In this document: positions 1 to 6,745 of the stretch, one piece after another
Position numbering within the stretch: position 1 is the stretch's first letter
Layout of the letters: every line of letters begins with the position of its first letter
Source of the DNA: Campylobacteraceae bacterium
Lineage (GTDB): Bacteria > Campylobacterota > Campylobacteria > Campylobacterales > Sulfurovaceae
DNA: 8,008 nucleotides
Direction of reading: 5' to 3'
NCBI GenBank assembly: GCA_027083895.1
Contig: JALWMN010000017.1
Coordinates: forward strand, 1 to 8,008
Made by a program: the position numbers and the translations under genes
Notes under the pieces: generated by a model
Told to the model about the DNA's origin: nothing
Databases searched by the model: none
Seen by the model: only the letters and a program-made list of their open reading frames with translations

Positions 1-107
1 AAAGTATACTCTTTTGAGAGTTTATAGAAGAGAAACCCTAACCCTAAAATACTTAACAGTTTACCAAGTCCATACAGAATTTTTTTTATTTGCTCTCTAT
101 TCATCAT
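1..107 (-). CDS. N-terminus of a small membrane protein, possibly flippase-like (UPF0104/LPG synthase TM type); runs off the left edge
   Basis: An open minus-strand frame starts at the ATG at 107-105, or at the next in-frame ATG at 104-102, and runs off the window, so only about 35 residues are visible. They read M-M-N-R-E-Q-I-K-K-I-L-Y-G and then a hydrophobic segment (about residues 10-29) ending in F-Y-K-L-S-K-E-Y. A short basic N-terminus followed at once by a membrane helix is how flippase-like proteins of the UPF0104/lysylphosphatidylglycerol-synthase transmembrane family begin, and such genes are common beside glycosyltransferases. The stop TGA (106-104) of the upstream glycosyltransferase overlaps the start, as ATGA from the first ATG or TGATG from the second, so translational coupling is likely. 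No clear Shine-Dalgarno decides between the two ATGs. That a real gene starts here is fairly sure. The family call is weak, and any small polytopic membrane protein would fit. Confidence 0.6.
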   Translation of the reverse strand, partial: MMNREQIKKILYGLGKLLSILGLGFLFYKLSKEYT

Positions 108-1174
108 CTACTTTCTAAGTTTAATTTTTTAAAGATAGACTCTTCAAGAATCTTCTTGGCTCTTGCATTGCTAAGATGCTTTTGGTACGACTCTAAAGAG
201 TTTTTACCTACACTTTCTAGTAGCTTCGGATTTGATTTTATCTCTAATATCCTCTTTGCCAAACTCTCAGGTTTTGTATCTTCTACAAAAAAAATATCAT
301 AATTATCCCTAAAGCACTCTTCCATTGCATCTGTCTTAAGTGTCAAGTGTGGTCTACCAACCCTAAAAGCATCATTTGTCTTATTGAGCACCACACTATT
401 TGCCCTCTGGCCGCTACTAAATAGCCCTAAGTTAATATCGCAAGCGTTGTAGTAATGATTAAGCTCCTCTAGAGGCATAAAACCTTTAAACTCAATATTT
501 TGCAGATTATATTTTGCTGCTAACTCTTTACACTTTGCTAAATCGGGCCCCTCCCCTATCATTAAAAAGCGGGTATCATCTCCTTGCTCTTGTAAAATCC
601 TAGCTGCTTCTATAATTACTAGAGTGCCATGAAGTGGTATATAGCTTCCTACATAGAGTACACTAAAGTTTGGTGAATAGCGAGGTACCTCTTTAGGGTA
701 GACACTTGCTTCATTAATCGTTAAAGGGACTCTTACAAACTTCTCTTTGGGTACACCATACTCTTTTGAGAGCATCTCAATAAGCTTATTGGTATCAACA
801 ATAATAAAATCGGCCAATTGAAGCGACTTTTTCTCTATAAAGTAGGTAAATCTACCTAAAATCGAATCTGGTTTAAAAATTTTTCTATCATTACACATCA
901 CATCATATAAAGAGAGGTAGAAGTCATAAACAATAGGTTTCTTTGTAAGTAGTCGCATAAACGGCACTAAAAAGTGTCCCATATAACCAACATAAAAAAA
1001 ATCTTTACCAAACATTTTAAAAGGGAGTCTACTTAGAATCGAAGGGTACCTTTTTGCATACCCCTTTGCACTTGAAACACACTCGCTATACTCAAACTTT
1101 TGCTTTAAGATATTGCGATGAAAAAGATTTCGAGAGATAGTTGGTCTATCTGCACAGGTAAAGAGCACTTTCAT
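104..1174 (-). CDS. Glycosyltransferase, GT-B fold, family 4-like
   Basis: A 356-residue cytoplasmic sugar transferase, expected to move a sugar from a nucleotide donor to a lipid-linked or glycan acceptor. The C-terminal donor-binding half is the clearest part. V-L-Y-V-G-S at 172-177 opens it, then H-G-T-L-V-I-I-E-A-A at 182-191, the strand-loop F-L-M-I-G-E-G-P at 203-210, and E-F-K-G-F-M-P-L-E-E-L at 228-238 followed by Y-Y-N-A-C-D-I at 241-247, the usual order in group 1 (GT4) enzymes. The N-terminal half (1-160) has the less conserved acceptor domain, with hydrophobic stretches near 60-72 that could touch the membrane. Oddly, the usual E-x7-E region is replaced by L-N-K-T-N-D-A-F-R-V-G-R-P at 263-275, so the first acidic residue is not where expected. 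The start lies 6 bases after the preceding glycosyltransferase gene, with only a weak GAGAG upstream. The end overlaps the next gene. Family is confident, substrate unknown. Confidence 0.88.
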   Translation of the reverse strand: MKVLFTCADRPTISRNLFHRNILKQKFEYSECVSSAKGYAKRYPSILSRLPFKMFGKDFFYVGYMGHFLVPFMRLLTKKPIVYDFYLSLYDVMCNDRKIFKPDSILGRFTYFIEKKSLQLADFIIVDTNKLIEMLSKEYGVPKEKFVRVPLTINEASVYPKEVPRYSPNFSVLYVGSYIPLHGTLVIIEAARILQEQGDDTRFLMIGEGPDLAKCKELAAKYNLQNIEFKGFMPLEELNHYYNACDINLGLFSSGQRANSVVLNKTNDAFRVGRPHLTLKTDAMEECFRDNYDIFFVEDTKPESLAKRILEIKSNPKLLESVGKNSLESYQKHLSNARAKKILEESIFKKLNLESR

Positions 1175-1180
1175 AAATTT

Positions 1181-2128
1181 TTAACTCTCTTTATCATATT
1201 TTGCTTTTAGATTCTCAAACCGCTGCTCCTCTAAGAGTTTTCGATTGACCGAGAGTAGATCCGCAACAAAGGCAATCAATGCTGTCTGAAAGCCCATTCC
1301 CAAAAGAATTCCAGCTAAAATTACAGATTGTATATGCCCCGCTCCATCTCCACTAAAATAGAAATAGAGATAGCGTATCCCAAGAAGCAAACCTAAACTA
1401 AAGAGCATAGCTGCAATCGTCATAAAAAATTGGAATGGCTTATAGACAGCATAGATTCTTACAATTGTTCCAATTGACTTCTTTATATAGCTAGGAATGC
1501 TAGAAAGCAGCCTTGAAGGTCGCAGATCCTTATTGGTTCTAATTGGCACAGAGGTAATTGCCATATTCTTCTGTCCAGCTTGGATAATAGTCTCTAGCGT
1601 ATAGGTGTAATCACTATAGACATTTAGCTGCATTGCACACTCGCGGCTAATTGCCCTAAAGCCACTAGGAGCATCTGGTATATCGGTATTGCTCACCTTT
1701 CGTACAACCCACGAACCAAGTTTTTGCAAAAACTTTTTCATGGATGAAAAGTGTTCAATATCAGAGATTGGCCGAGCACCAATTACATACTCTGCTCTCC
1801 CCTCTAGTATAGGTGCAACTAGCTTAGGTATATCTTTCGCTTCATACTGATTATCCGCATCGGTATTGACAATGACATCTGCTCCTTGCTTTAAACACTC
1901 TTTTAACCCAGCCATAAAACCTTTTGCCAAACCCTGATTGTGCTTGAAATTGACAATATGATCCACCCCACACTCTTTTGCTACCTTCACTGTCTCATCT
2001 GTACTACCATCGTTAATAATGAGCCACTCTACCTTATCAAACCCCTCTACTTCTCTAGGAAGCTCTCTTAGAGCAATTGGAAGTGTCTCGGCCTCATTAT
2101 AACAAGGTATCTGAATAATCAGTTTCAT
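1181..2128 (-). CDS. Family 2 glycosyltransferase, polyprenyl-phosphate sugar synthase type (DPM1/GtrB-like)
   Basis: A 315-residue GT-A enzyme likely to transfer a sugar from a nucleotide donor to undecaprenyl phosphate on the inner face of the membrane. The N-terminus starts directly with the nucleotide-binding strand I-P-C-Y-N-E-A-E-T-L (7-16). N-D-G-S-T-D-E follows at 39-45, the metal-binding D-A-D at 90-92, V-I-G-A-R-P at 115-120 and the acceptor-side P-D-A-P-S-G-F-R-A at 151-159. Two hydrophobic helices, about 234-258 and 266-293, anchor the C-terminus, as in GtrB and other polyprenyl-phosphate glycosyltransferases. Its ATG at 2128-2126 has an AAGGA Shine-Dalgarno (2139-2135) that overlaps the stop codon of the upstream GT-C gene, so the two are probably translated together. 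That neighbour is a good candidate for the enzyme that uses its polyprenyl-linked sugar. The fold is certain; which sugar is moved cannot be read from sequence. Confidence 0.92.
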   Translation of the reverse strand: MKLIIQIPCYNEAETLPIALRELPREVEGFDKVEWLIINDGSTDETVKVAKECGVDHIVNFKHNQGLAKGFMAGLKECLKQGADVIVNTDADNQYEAKDIPKLVAPILEGRAEYVIGARPISDIEHFSSMKKFLQKLGSWVVRKVSNTDIPDAPSGFRAISRECAMQLNVYSDYTYTLETIIQAGQKNMAITSVPIRTNKDLRPSRLLSSIPSYIKKSIGTIVRIYAVYKPFQFFMTIAAMLFSLGLLLGIRYLYFYFSGDGAGHIQSVILAGILLGMGFQTALIAFVADLLSVNRKLLEEQRFENLKAKYDKES

Positions 2129-2137
2129 TCTATATCC

Positions 2138-3982
2138 TTAGCGGTAATATTGCAAAAAGTAGAAGAAATCAGAGTAGAGTGCATGGATCGATAACAAAAT
2201 CACCAACACTACTCCCCAAAAATTACTCTTTAGACGCTCTACAAATAGTGATGCCATTATAGCAAATCCAAACATAAATGGTAATAAATAGCGAGGCTGC
2301 AGACCACCCATATAACCACTATTAAGATGAGCTCTATAGGAGAAGAAAAACTGCACAACTAAAGTTGACAATAGAGCCAATAGTACTATTTTTCCAAGCA
2401 GACAAAAATTACTTTTCTCTTTTGGGCACTTCAAAAAGAGTGCAATAATCGCAAAAATATGCAGCACTAAAAGTCCAAAAGAGCCCCACCAACTCCCTTT
2501 TGTAAAGGAGTGGTGCGAATGTATTCCAAACCACCCTCCCTCTATAAATCCTAAGAGTCTATCAAACCACTCTTGAATATTTAAATGCTGGCGATACTTA
2601 GGCTCAACATAAAATGGGGAGTGTAGATACTCAATTGGGTGGGTCTTATTAAACGTTGGCACAATCGCATGATACTGCAGCATTATCGAGATCTGATAAT
2701 AGAAGATTGGGATCAAGATAAATAAAAAAAGCAACCACTCTTTCTTTCTAAATGGTAGCATCTCTCTTTTGTATAGCAAATAAAACAGATAGTAAAGCAG
2801 TGCAAAAAAGATAAGTAAAGCTGCTGTCAATTTACTAAAATAGGCTACCAATCCTCCTATAGCAACTAATAGATAATTTCTAAAATGAAACTCTCTCTCT
2901 AATAGTTTTAAAAATCCAAGAGCAAAAAGGGCCACCCCGAGCATAGCTAGATTATCATTACTAATACTTGCTCCAATATATGAATGCATAGGAATCGCGG
3001 TAAGTAGGCTTAAAAAGACTAAATCGCCAACTATAGAGAGATTTGCTCGTAAACCAATATAGAGAATCAATACAAATGCAAGCAGAAAAATTAAGCTACT
3101 TAAGTTTCTAAAGTTTGCTACATTCTCTCGTATACTTTTACTCGTATCGTACACTAAATTCATTATCTCATAATAAAGAGGTGGGTGGCTAAGGTAATTA
3201 GAGCTATTTGGGTTATTTATCATCTTCATCTCATTATAATCTGGTATAAAATGGTGATGCTTATGGACATAGTCTATATATGAGAGGTGTGCTAGTTCAT
3301 CAGGAGGATAACCAAAACGGATATGCTCTTTATAGTACACAACTTTAAAGATTGTAAATGCAAAAAAGAGAGCATAGAGAGTGAGTTTCGCATAGAGTCT
3401 CTCTGATGGTTCACGTGTTTGATAGAGATAGAAGAGATAGCTACCAACTAATGCAATAATTAAAGCTATCACAAAAATATCTAGATGGGTGTTTTGAACA
3501 ACTATTGAGGAAGAAAGCTTTAGAGGCATCTCTAAAAAAGGATCTTTGCCAGTAGCCTTAAAGCGAAGACCACTTGCCCCCATCTCTATTTGTTCAATTT
3601 GGTGTAGTGGCTTAAAATCTTCTAAGTTTAATCTATAGTAGTGTGTATGAAACCAACCCTTTTTAATAAGTGTAAGAGACTCTATAACAATTTCACCCTC
3701 TCTATCATTTGGATCTAACCGCAAATAGGCAATCTTTTGGTAGTTTTTAAGTGGAAAATAGTAACTGTTAGCTCCATTCGGTTCTGCTTTTACTGAATCT
3801 TTCTCGGTATAAGGATCTGAAAAATCCTTTTTATAGTAGATTTGTGGATGTAAACTCTCTCCGGTTTCAGTATGTGCTCTTAGTTGGAGAACTACTCCTT
3901 TATGCAGCAAAAGTAGAAGCAAAGTGGAGGCAAAGAGGAGAGTCAAAAAAAGAGTTATCGCTATTTTCTTGTTCTCCACCAT
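2138..3982 (-). CDS. GT-C-fold integral membrane glycosyltransferase (GT39/DUF2142-like) with an N-terminal periplasmic beta-rich domain
   Basis: A 614-residue membrane enzyme expected to take sugars from polyprenyl-phosphate donors on the periplasmic side. Helix 1 (about 8-27) is followed by about 135 soluble residues (28-165) rich in beta-forming stretches, including Y-L-R-L-D-P-N-D-R-E-G-E-I-V-I at 86-100. A second helix spans about 166-187 and a third 197-215. The loop after that carries the hallmark P-P-D-E-L-A-H (226-232), whose Asp-Glu is the expected catalytic or metal site, then L-S-H-P-P-L-Y-Y-E (264-272) and I-S-N-D-N (340-344). A conserved-looking Q-P-R-Y-L-L-P (562-568) lies near the last helices. 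The ATG at 3982-3980 has GGGAG about nine bases upstream. A TATAAT lies in the 61-base gap before it, so it may have its own promoter as well as readthrough from the ABC gene. The acceptor is unknown; a general polysaccharide polymerase or O-antigen ligase is less likely given these motifs. Confidence 0.85.
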   Translation of the reverse strand: MVENKKIAITLFLTLLFASTLLLLLLHKGVVLQLRAHTETGESLHPQIYYKKDFSDPYTEKDSVKAEPNGANSYYFPLKNYQKIAYLRLDPNDREGEIVIESLTLIKKGWFHTHYYRLNLEDFKPLHQIEQIEMGASGLRFKATGKDPFLEMPLKLSSSIVVQNTHLDIFVIALIIALVGSYLFYLYQTREPSERLYAKLTLYALFFAFTIFKVVYYKEHIRFGYPPDELAHLSYIDYVHKHHHFIPDYNEMKMINNPNSSNYLSHPPLYYEIMNLVYDTSKSIRENVANFRNLSSLIFLLAFVLILYIGLRANLSIVGDLVFLSLLTAIPMHSYIGASISNDNLAMLGVALFALGFLKLLEREFHFRNYLLVAIGGLVAYFSKLTAALLIFFALLYYLFYLLYKREMLPFRKKEWLLFLFILIPIFYYQISIMLQYHAIVPTFNKTHPIEYLHSPFYVEPKYRQHLNIQEWFDRLLGFIEGGWFGIHSHHSFTKGSWWGSFGLLVLHIFAIIALFLKCPKEKSNFCLLGKIVLLALLSTLVVQFFFSYRAHLNSGYMGGLQPRYLLPFMFGFAIMASLFVERLKSNFWGVVLVILLSIHALYSDFFYFLQYYR

Positions 3983-4016
3983 TTTACAACTCTCCCTCTT
4001 GTTTAGAACTATCCAT

Positions 4017-4022
4017 ATTATA
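4017..4022 (-). promoter_or_regulatory. Possible internal -10 box before the GT-C gene
   Basis: On the minus strand this reads TATAAT, a perfect sigma-70 -10 match, 34 bases before the ATG of the GT-C gene and inside the largest gap (61 bases) of the minus-strand gene run. No good -35 lies 17 bases upstream (the hexamer there is GACTAT), though an AT-rich stretch precedes it. It may let the glycosyltransferase genes be expressed apart from DUF808 and the ABC exporter. In AT-rich DNA such a match can arise by chance. Confidence 0.4.
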
Positions 4023-4030
4023 ACTAATCT

Positions 4031-4044
4031 GACTAAAAATAGTC
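4031..4044 (-). terminator. Short hairpin at the end of the ABC exporter gene (weak)
   Basis: GACTA and TAGTC form a perfect 5-bp stem around a 4-base loop, with the last base of the ABC gene's TAG stop codon at its edge. The stem is AT-rich and no T tract follows on the minus strand, so full termination is doubtful. At best it slows polymerase or protects the mRNA end, and it could be chance. Confidence 0.2.
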
Positions 4045-5750
4045 TACTCCCCTAATGCGAAGTTTTTACGGAAAGCTTCTGTTTTAGCAACCTCATCATA
4101 ACTTCCCATTGCTACAATAGCTCCATCTTCAAGGACTATAACACTATCAGCTTGCTTTATGCTTTGGAGGCGATGGGCAATAATTAGGACTGTTTTATTT
4201 TTCATAATCGAAGCAATACTCTCTTGTATCAATGCTTCAGTATTGTTATCGAGTGCTGAGGTTGCCTCATCAAGTACAAATATTGGGGCATCTTTATAAA
4301 GGGCCCTTGCTAATGCAATTCTCTGCCGCTGCCCACCAGAGAGTCGTTTACCATTCTCTCCAACAATAAAATCGTCTCTTCCTGGCAGCGTCTCTATAAA
4401 TTCACAGTGAGCAGTAGCAACTGCTTTTTTGTATCGCTCTTCATCATACTCTAACCCATAGAGAATATTCTCTTTTATAGAGAGATTAAAGATCCCACTT
4501 GCTTGATTCACATAGGAAAACTGCTCTCGAATACTACTAATTGTGTAACTCTCTAGTGGCTTTGAGTTAATCTCAATTACTCCATTTGTTGGTGAGCGAA
4601 AGCCAAAGAGAAGAGATAGCAAAGAGCTCTTTCCTGCTCCTGTTTTTCCAACAATCGCGACTCTTTTTCCCTGCTCGATTGTAAAGTTTAATTGCCGCAA
4701 AATTGGCTTAGTACCAATTGTTAAATCGACATCTCTAAAAGCAATCTCTCTAATTGGCTCTGTAATATCTGCTTTAGAGCTATCCTCTTGTCGCAGGTGT
4801 AAAATATTCTCTACACGGTCAATATAGCTATCGAGCATATTAAGCATAAGAGCATTTCGTGTCGTTATCTTAATTGGTGCATAAAGCATCATAAGAGCAG
4901 TTAAAAATGCAAAAAAATCTCCTACACTCATTTCGTTGTGGATAACCTCATATCCACCAAAAAAGATAACAGAAGCCACCGATAGTGAAACAAAAAACTC
5001 CATAAGCGGAGAAGTCAACTCTTGATACTTTACAAGCTTTAATAGTGCCCTTTTGTAATCTTCAAGATAACCTAAAAACCGCTTCTCCTCTTTTTTGGTC
5101 TGATTATAAACCTTTACTATATCTATATGATTAAAAGTCTCATTAATTCGTTCATTAAGCTCACGTACATGCTCCTCTGCTTTGTGCACATGCCGCTTTA
5201 CACGCTTACCTAAAATCTTGACAGGAAAGATTACAATAGCCGCAAAGATAATTGCAAAGAGTGAGAGTCGCCAATTAAGATAGATAATTGTTCCAACAAG
5301 AGCAAAAATTGTAAAGAGGCTTATTAGGTAGTTTGGAATCGTCTTTGCAATAATCTGGTGCAAATTAAGCACCGTCTCAATAATTCGTGTATTAATATCC
5401 CCTAATGTTTTATGCTCTATTGCATCAATTCTACTATTGAGTACCTTTTTATAGAGCTTTGCACGAATATCTTGCGTTATCTCAATAGCTATTCTCTCGC
5501 TTAAATAGGCACTCAAAAAGCGAAATACCCCTCGCGATAGAAAGATTGCTACAATTATAAGTGGCATCATATAGAGCATTGTTTCACTCTTTTGAATAAA
5601 GAGATTATTTAAAAGAGGCTTCATAAAATAGGCTGTAAAAGCTGAACTCAGGGCAACACCAACCATTGAAAAGAGTGTTAAAAGAATACTTTTTTTATGT
5701 GCTTTAAAGTATGGTGTTAAAAATTTGATCCCTTTATAATTTTGCTTCAA
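4044..5750 (-). CDS. MsbA-family lipid/glycolipid ABC exporter (fused membrane and ATPase domains)
   Basis: A 568-residue half-transporter that would work as a homodimer, flipping a lipid A core, lipid-linked glycan or other amphiphile across the inner membrane. The membrane domain (about 1-315) has helices near 20-44, 57-80, 138-158, 161-179 and 250-292. Its opening resembles MsbA, with M-V-G-V-A-L at 29-34 and F-M-K-P-L-L-N-N at 42-49. The ATPase domain is complete: Walker A G-K-T-G-A-G-K-S (368-375), Q-loop Gln416, signature L-S-G-G-Q (470-474), Walker B F-V-L-D-E (491-495) and H-loop His526. The start is a TTG at 5750-5748, two bases after the DUF808 stop, supported by the strong AAGGGG ribosome site 5 bases upstream. 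The next in-frame ATG (residue 29) would cut into the first helix. PglK-type oligosaccharide flippases have similar length, but the N-terminal helices look more like MsbA. The substrate is inferred from the glycosyltransferase neighbours. Confidence 0.93.
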   Translation of the reverse strand: MKQNYKGIKFLTPYFKAHKKSILLTLFSMVGVALSSAFTAYFMKPLLNNLFIQKSETMLYMMPLIIVAIFLSRGVFRFLSAYLSERIAIEITQDIRAKLYKKVLNSRIDAIEHKTLGDINTRIIETVLNLHQIIAKTIPNYLISLFTIFALVGTIIYLNWRLSLFAIIFAAIVIFPVKILGKRVKRHVHKAEEHVRELNERINETFNHIDIVKVYNQTKKEEKRFLGYLEDYKRALLKLVKYQELTSPLMEFFVSLSVASVIFFGGYEVIHNEMSVGDFFAFLTALMMLYAPIKITTRNALMLNMLDSYIDRVENILHLRQEDSSKADITEPIREIAFRDVDLTIGTKPILRQLNFTIEQGKRVAIVGKTGAGKSSLLSLLFGFRSPTNGVIEINSKPLESYTISSIREQFSYVNQASGIFNLSIKENILYGLEYDEERYKKAVATAHCEFIETLPGRDDFIVGENGKRLSGGQRQRIALARALYKDAPIFVLDEATSALDNNTEALIQESIASIMKNKTVLIIAHRLQSIKQADSVIVLEDGAIVAMGSYDEVAKTEAFRKNFALGE

Positions 5751-5752
5751 TC

Positions 5753-6607
5753 TTACCCCTTCTTTCTCAAGTAGCTATAAAGTGCTTTTGGTGCATCAAT
5801 AAGGAGCATTACTATAGCTCCAATCAACAAAGCAAAAAGAGACTCAGCAATAAGTTGTGGAATATGGGCATTATGAGCAATTTTATGTAATATGTCGATA
5901 TGATGCATAAAAATTCCACCTGCTACCAGAAGCATCGCTGCAATACCAACTATACTTAAAAGCTTAATAAAAAATGGTAGCGATCGTACGAGAACCATTC
6001 CAAATCTATACTTAAAGCTCCCCTCTTTTTGCCCCTTTGCTAAAGCATACCCAATATCATCTAGGCGTACCAAGAGTGCAACTAATCCATAGACTCCAAC
6101 TGTAGCACCAACTGCAATAAGCGAGACAACTACTGCTTGCTTTGTGGCATCTAATCCATCAACACTTGCTAGTGCGATAAGAACAATCTCGATTGAGAGG
6201 ATAAAATCTGTAATAATTGCTGAGCGGATCTTCTCTTTCTCACTCATTGGCTCTTCGTTATGGCTTGCTTCGTGTGGGAAAAGATACCCCCACACCCCAT
6301 GTGCTCCCTCATAAGAGAGAAATAGAGCCCCCAAAAGCAGTATTGGCACAATGATTTGAGGAAAGTAATAATTCAGTAGCAACAATAGAGGAACAATAAT
6401 CACCTTATTTATGAGCGATCCCTTTGTTATCGCCCAAAGTACTGGCAGTTCTCGAGATGCCTCAAATCCAGAGGCTTTTGCTGCATTTACTGCTAAATCA
6501 TCACCCAATACTCCTGCTGTCTTTTTTGCTGCAACTTTAGATGCAACTGCAACATCATCCATTAAGAGTGCTATATCATCAAGCAGGGCAAAAAAACCAG
6601 ATGCCAT
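5753..6607 (-). CDS. DUF808 family (YedI-like) inner-membrane protein
   Basis: A 284-residue polytopic membrane protein of the DUF808 family, whose biochemical function is not known. The family opening is plain: M-A-S-G-F-F-A-L-L-D-D-I at 1-12, K-V-A-A-K-K-T-A-G-V-L-G-D-D-L-A at 24-39, then E-L-P-V-L-W-A-I-T-K-G-S at 53-64. Hydrophobic helices follow near 66-80, 82-98, 133-149, 156-181, 205-233 and 252-271. The ATG at 6607-6605 was chosen because the family starts with M-A-S-G and the strong AGGGAG site sits 6 bases upstream. The frame stays open to an ATG at 6664, but those extra 19 codons fall in a repeat and look non-coding. The gene heads the minus-strand run and ends two bases before the ABC exporter, so the two are probably co-expressed. 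Family membership is confident; a role linked to envelope lipid export is only suggested by position. Confidence 0.9.
   Translation of the reverse strand: MASGFFALLDDIALLMDDVAVASKVAAKKTAGVLGDDLAVNAAKASGFEASRELPVLWAITKGSLINKVIIVPLLLLLNYYFPQIIVPILLLGALFLSYEGAHGVWGYLFPHEASHNEEPMSEKEKIRSAIITDFILSIEIVLIALASVDGLDATKQAVVVSLIAVGATVGVYGLVALLVRLDDIGYALAKGQKEGSFKYRFGMVLVRSLPFFIKLLSIVGIAAMLLVAGGIFMHHIDILHKIAHNAHIPQLIAESLFALLIGAIVMLLIDAPKALYSYLRKKG
5756..5761 (-). promoter_or_regulatory. Ribosome-binding site that decides the TTG start of the ABC exporter
   Basis: On the minus strand AAGGGG is followed by a 5-base gap (TAAGA) and then TTG. The site lies in the last codons of DUF808 and its gap contains that gene's TAA stop, so termination and re-initiation are probably coupled. 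Confidence 0.7.
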
Positions 6608-6613
6608 AGAGTT

Positions 6614-6619
6614 CTCCCT
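6614..6619 (-). promoter_or_regulatory. Ribosome-binding site for the DUF808 gene
   Basis: AGGGAG on the minus strand ends 6 bases before the ATG at 6607. It fixes the DUF808 start at the M-A-S-G residues rather than at the ATG 57 bases upstream, which has no comparable site. Confidence 0.75.
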
Positions 6620-6628
6620 TTGGTCGAA

Positions 6629-6741
6629 AAAGCTCAGAGCTGAGGGCTTTGAGCAAAGAGCCAACTAAGTAGCCATGCTTAACTGTTTAAGTATCAAACA
6701 ACTTTATTGCTCTTAGCTCTTGGCTCTTAGCTCTCAGCTTT
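6629..6741. repeat. Imperfect inverted repeat in the divergent intergenic region
   Basis: Arms at 6629-6661 and 6709-6741 are inverted copies of each other, matching at about 26 of 33 positions without gaps, around a 47-base spacer. The left arm also holds two small hairpins, CTCAG-AG-CTGAG (6633-6644) and CTTTG-AG-CAAAG (6647-6658). The spacer has CTTAA-CTGT-TTAAG (6678-6691). If the DUF808 transcript starts near 6740, nearly the whole structure lies in its leader. It could be a regulatory leader, a miniature mobile element or a dispersed genomic repeat. Confidence 0.65.
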
Positions 6742-6743
6742 AC
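6709..6743. repeat. Tandem heptamer repeat, about five units
   Basis: On the plus strand the units are GCTCTTA, GCTCTTG, GCTCTTA, GCTCTCA and a degenerate GCTTTAC, in unbroken 7-base phase. The 12-base string GCTCTTAGCTCT recurs exactly at 6709-6720 and 6723-6734. It ends four bases before the TATAAT of the DedA gene and so covers the place where a -35 element or activator site would lie. No protein is encoded here. Confidence 0.85.
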
Positions 6744-6745
6744 TA

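Noticed and set aside
33..49. Telomere-like CCCTAACCCTAAAA string
   Set aside because: Only two units, and on the minus strand it encodes I-L-G-L-G-F in the membrane helix of the partial gene.
90..302. Plus-strand open frame of about 70 codons
   Set aside because: It lies antisense to the end of the GT4 gene and start of the next, has no convincing ribosome site and looks like no known protein.
6..772. 15-base direct repeat (ATACTCTTTTGAGAG at 6-20 and 758-772)
   Set aside because: Both copies encode L-S-K-E-Y in two different genes; shared codon use and chance explain it, and no longer similarity surrounds it.
2138..3982. O-antigen ligase or polymerase (Wzy/WaaL-like) identity for the large membrane protein
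   Set aside because: The P-P-D-E-L-A-H loop, I-S-N-D-N motif and helix order fit GT-C transferases of the GT39/DUF2142 type better.
4044..5664. Shorter ABC exporter starting at an internal ATG (residue 29 or later)
   Set aside because: This would remove part of the first membrane helix, whereas the TTG at 5750 has an ideal ribosome site.
6411..6668. Plus-strand open frame of about 85 codons
   Set aside because: It is antisense to the conserved N-terminus of DUF808, and its Ala/Ser-rich product is what the opposite strand of that coding sequence gives.
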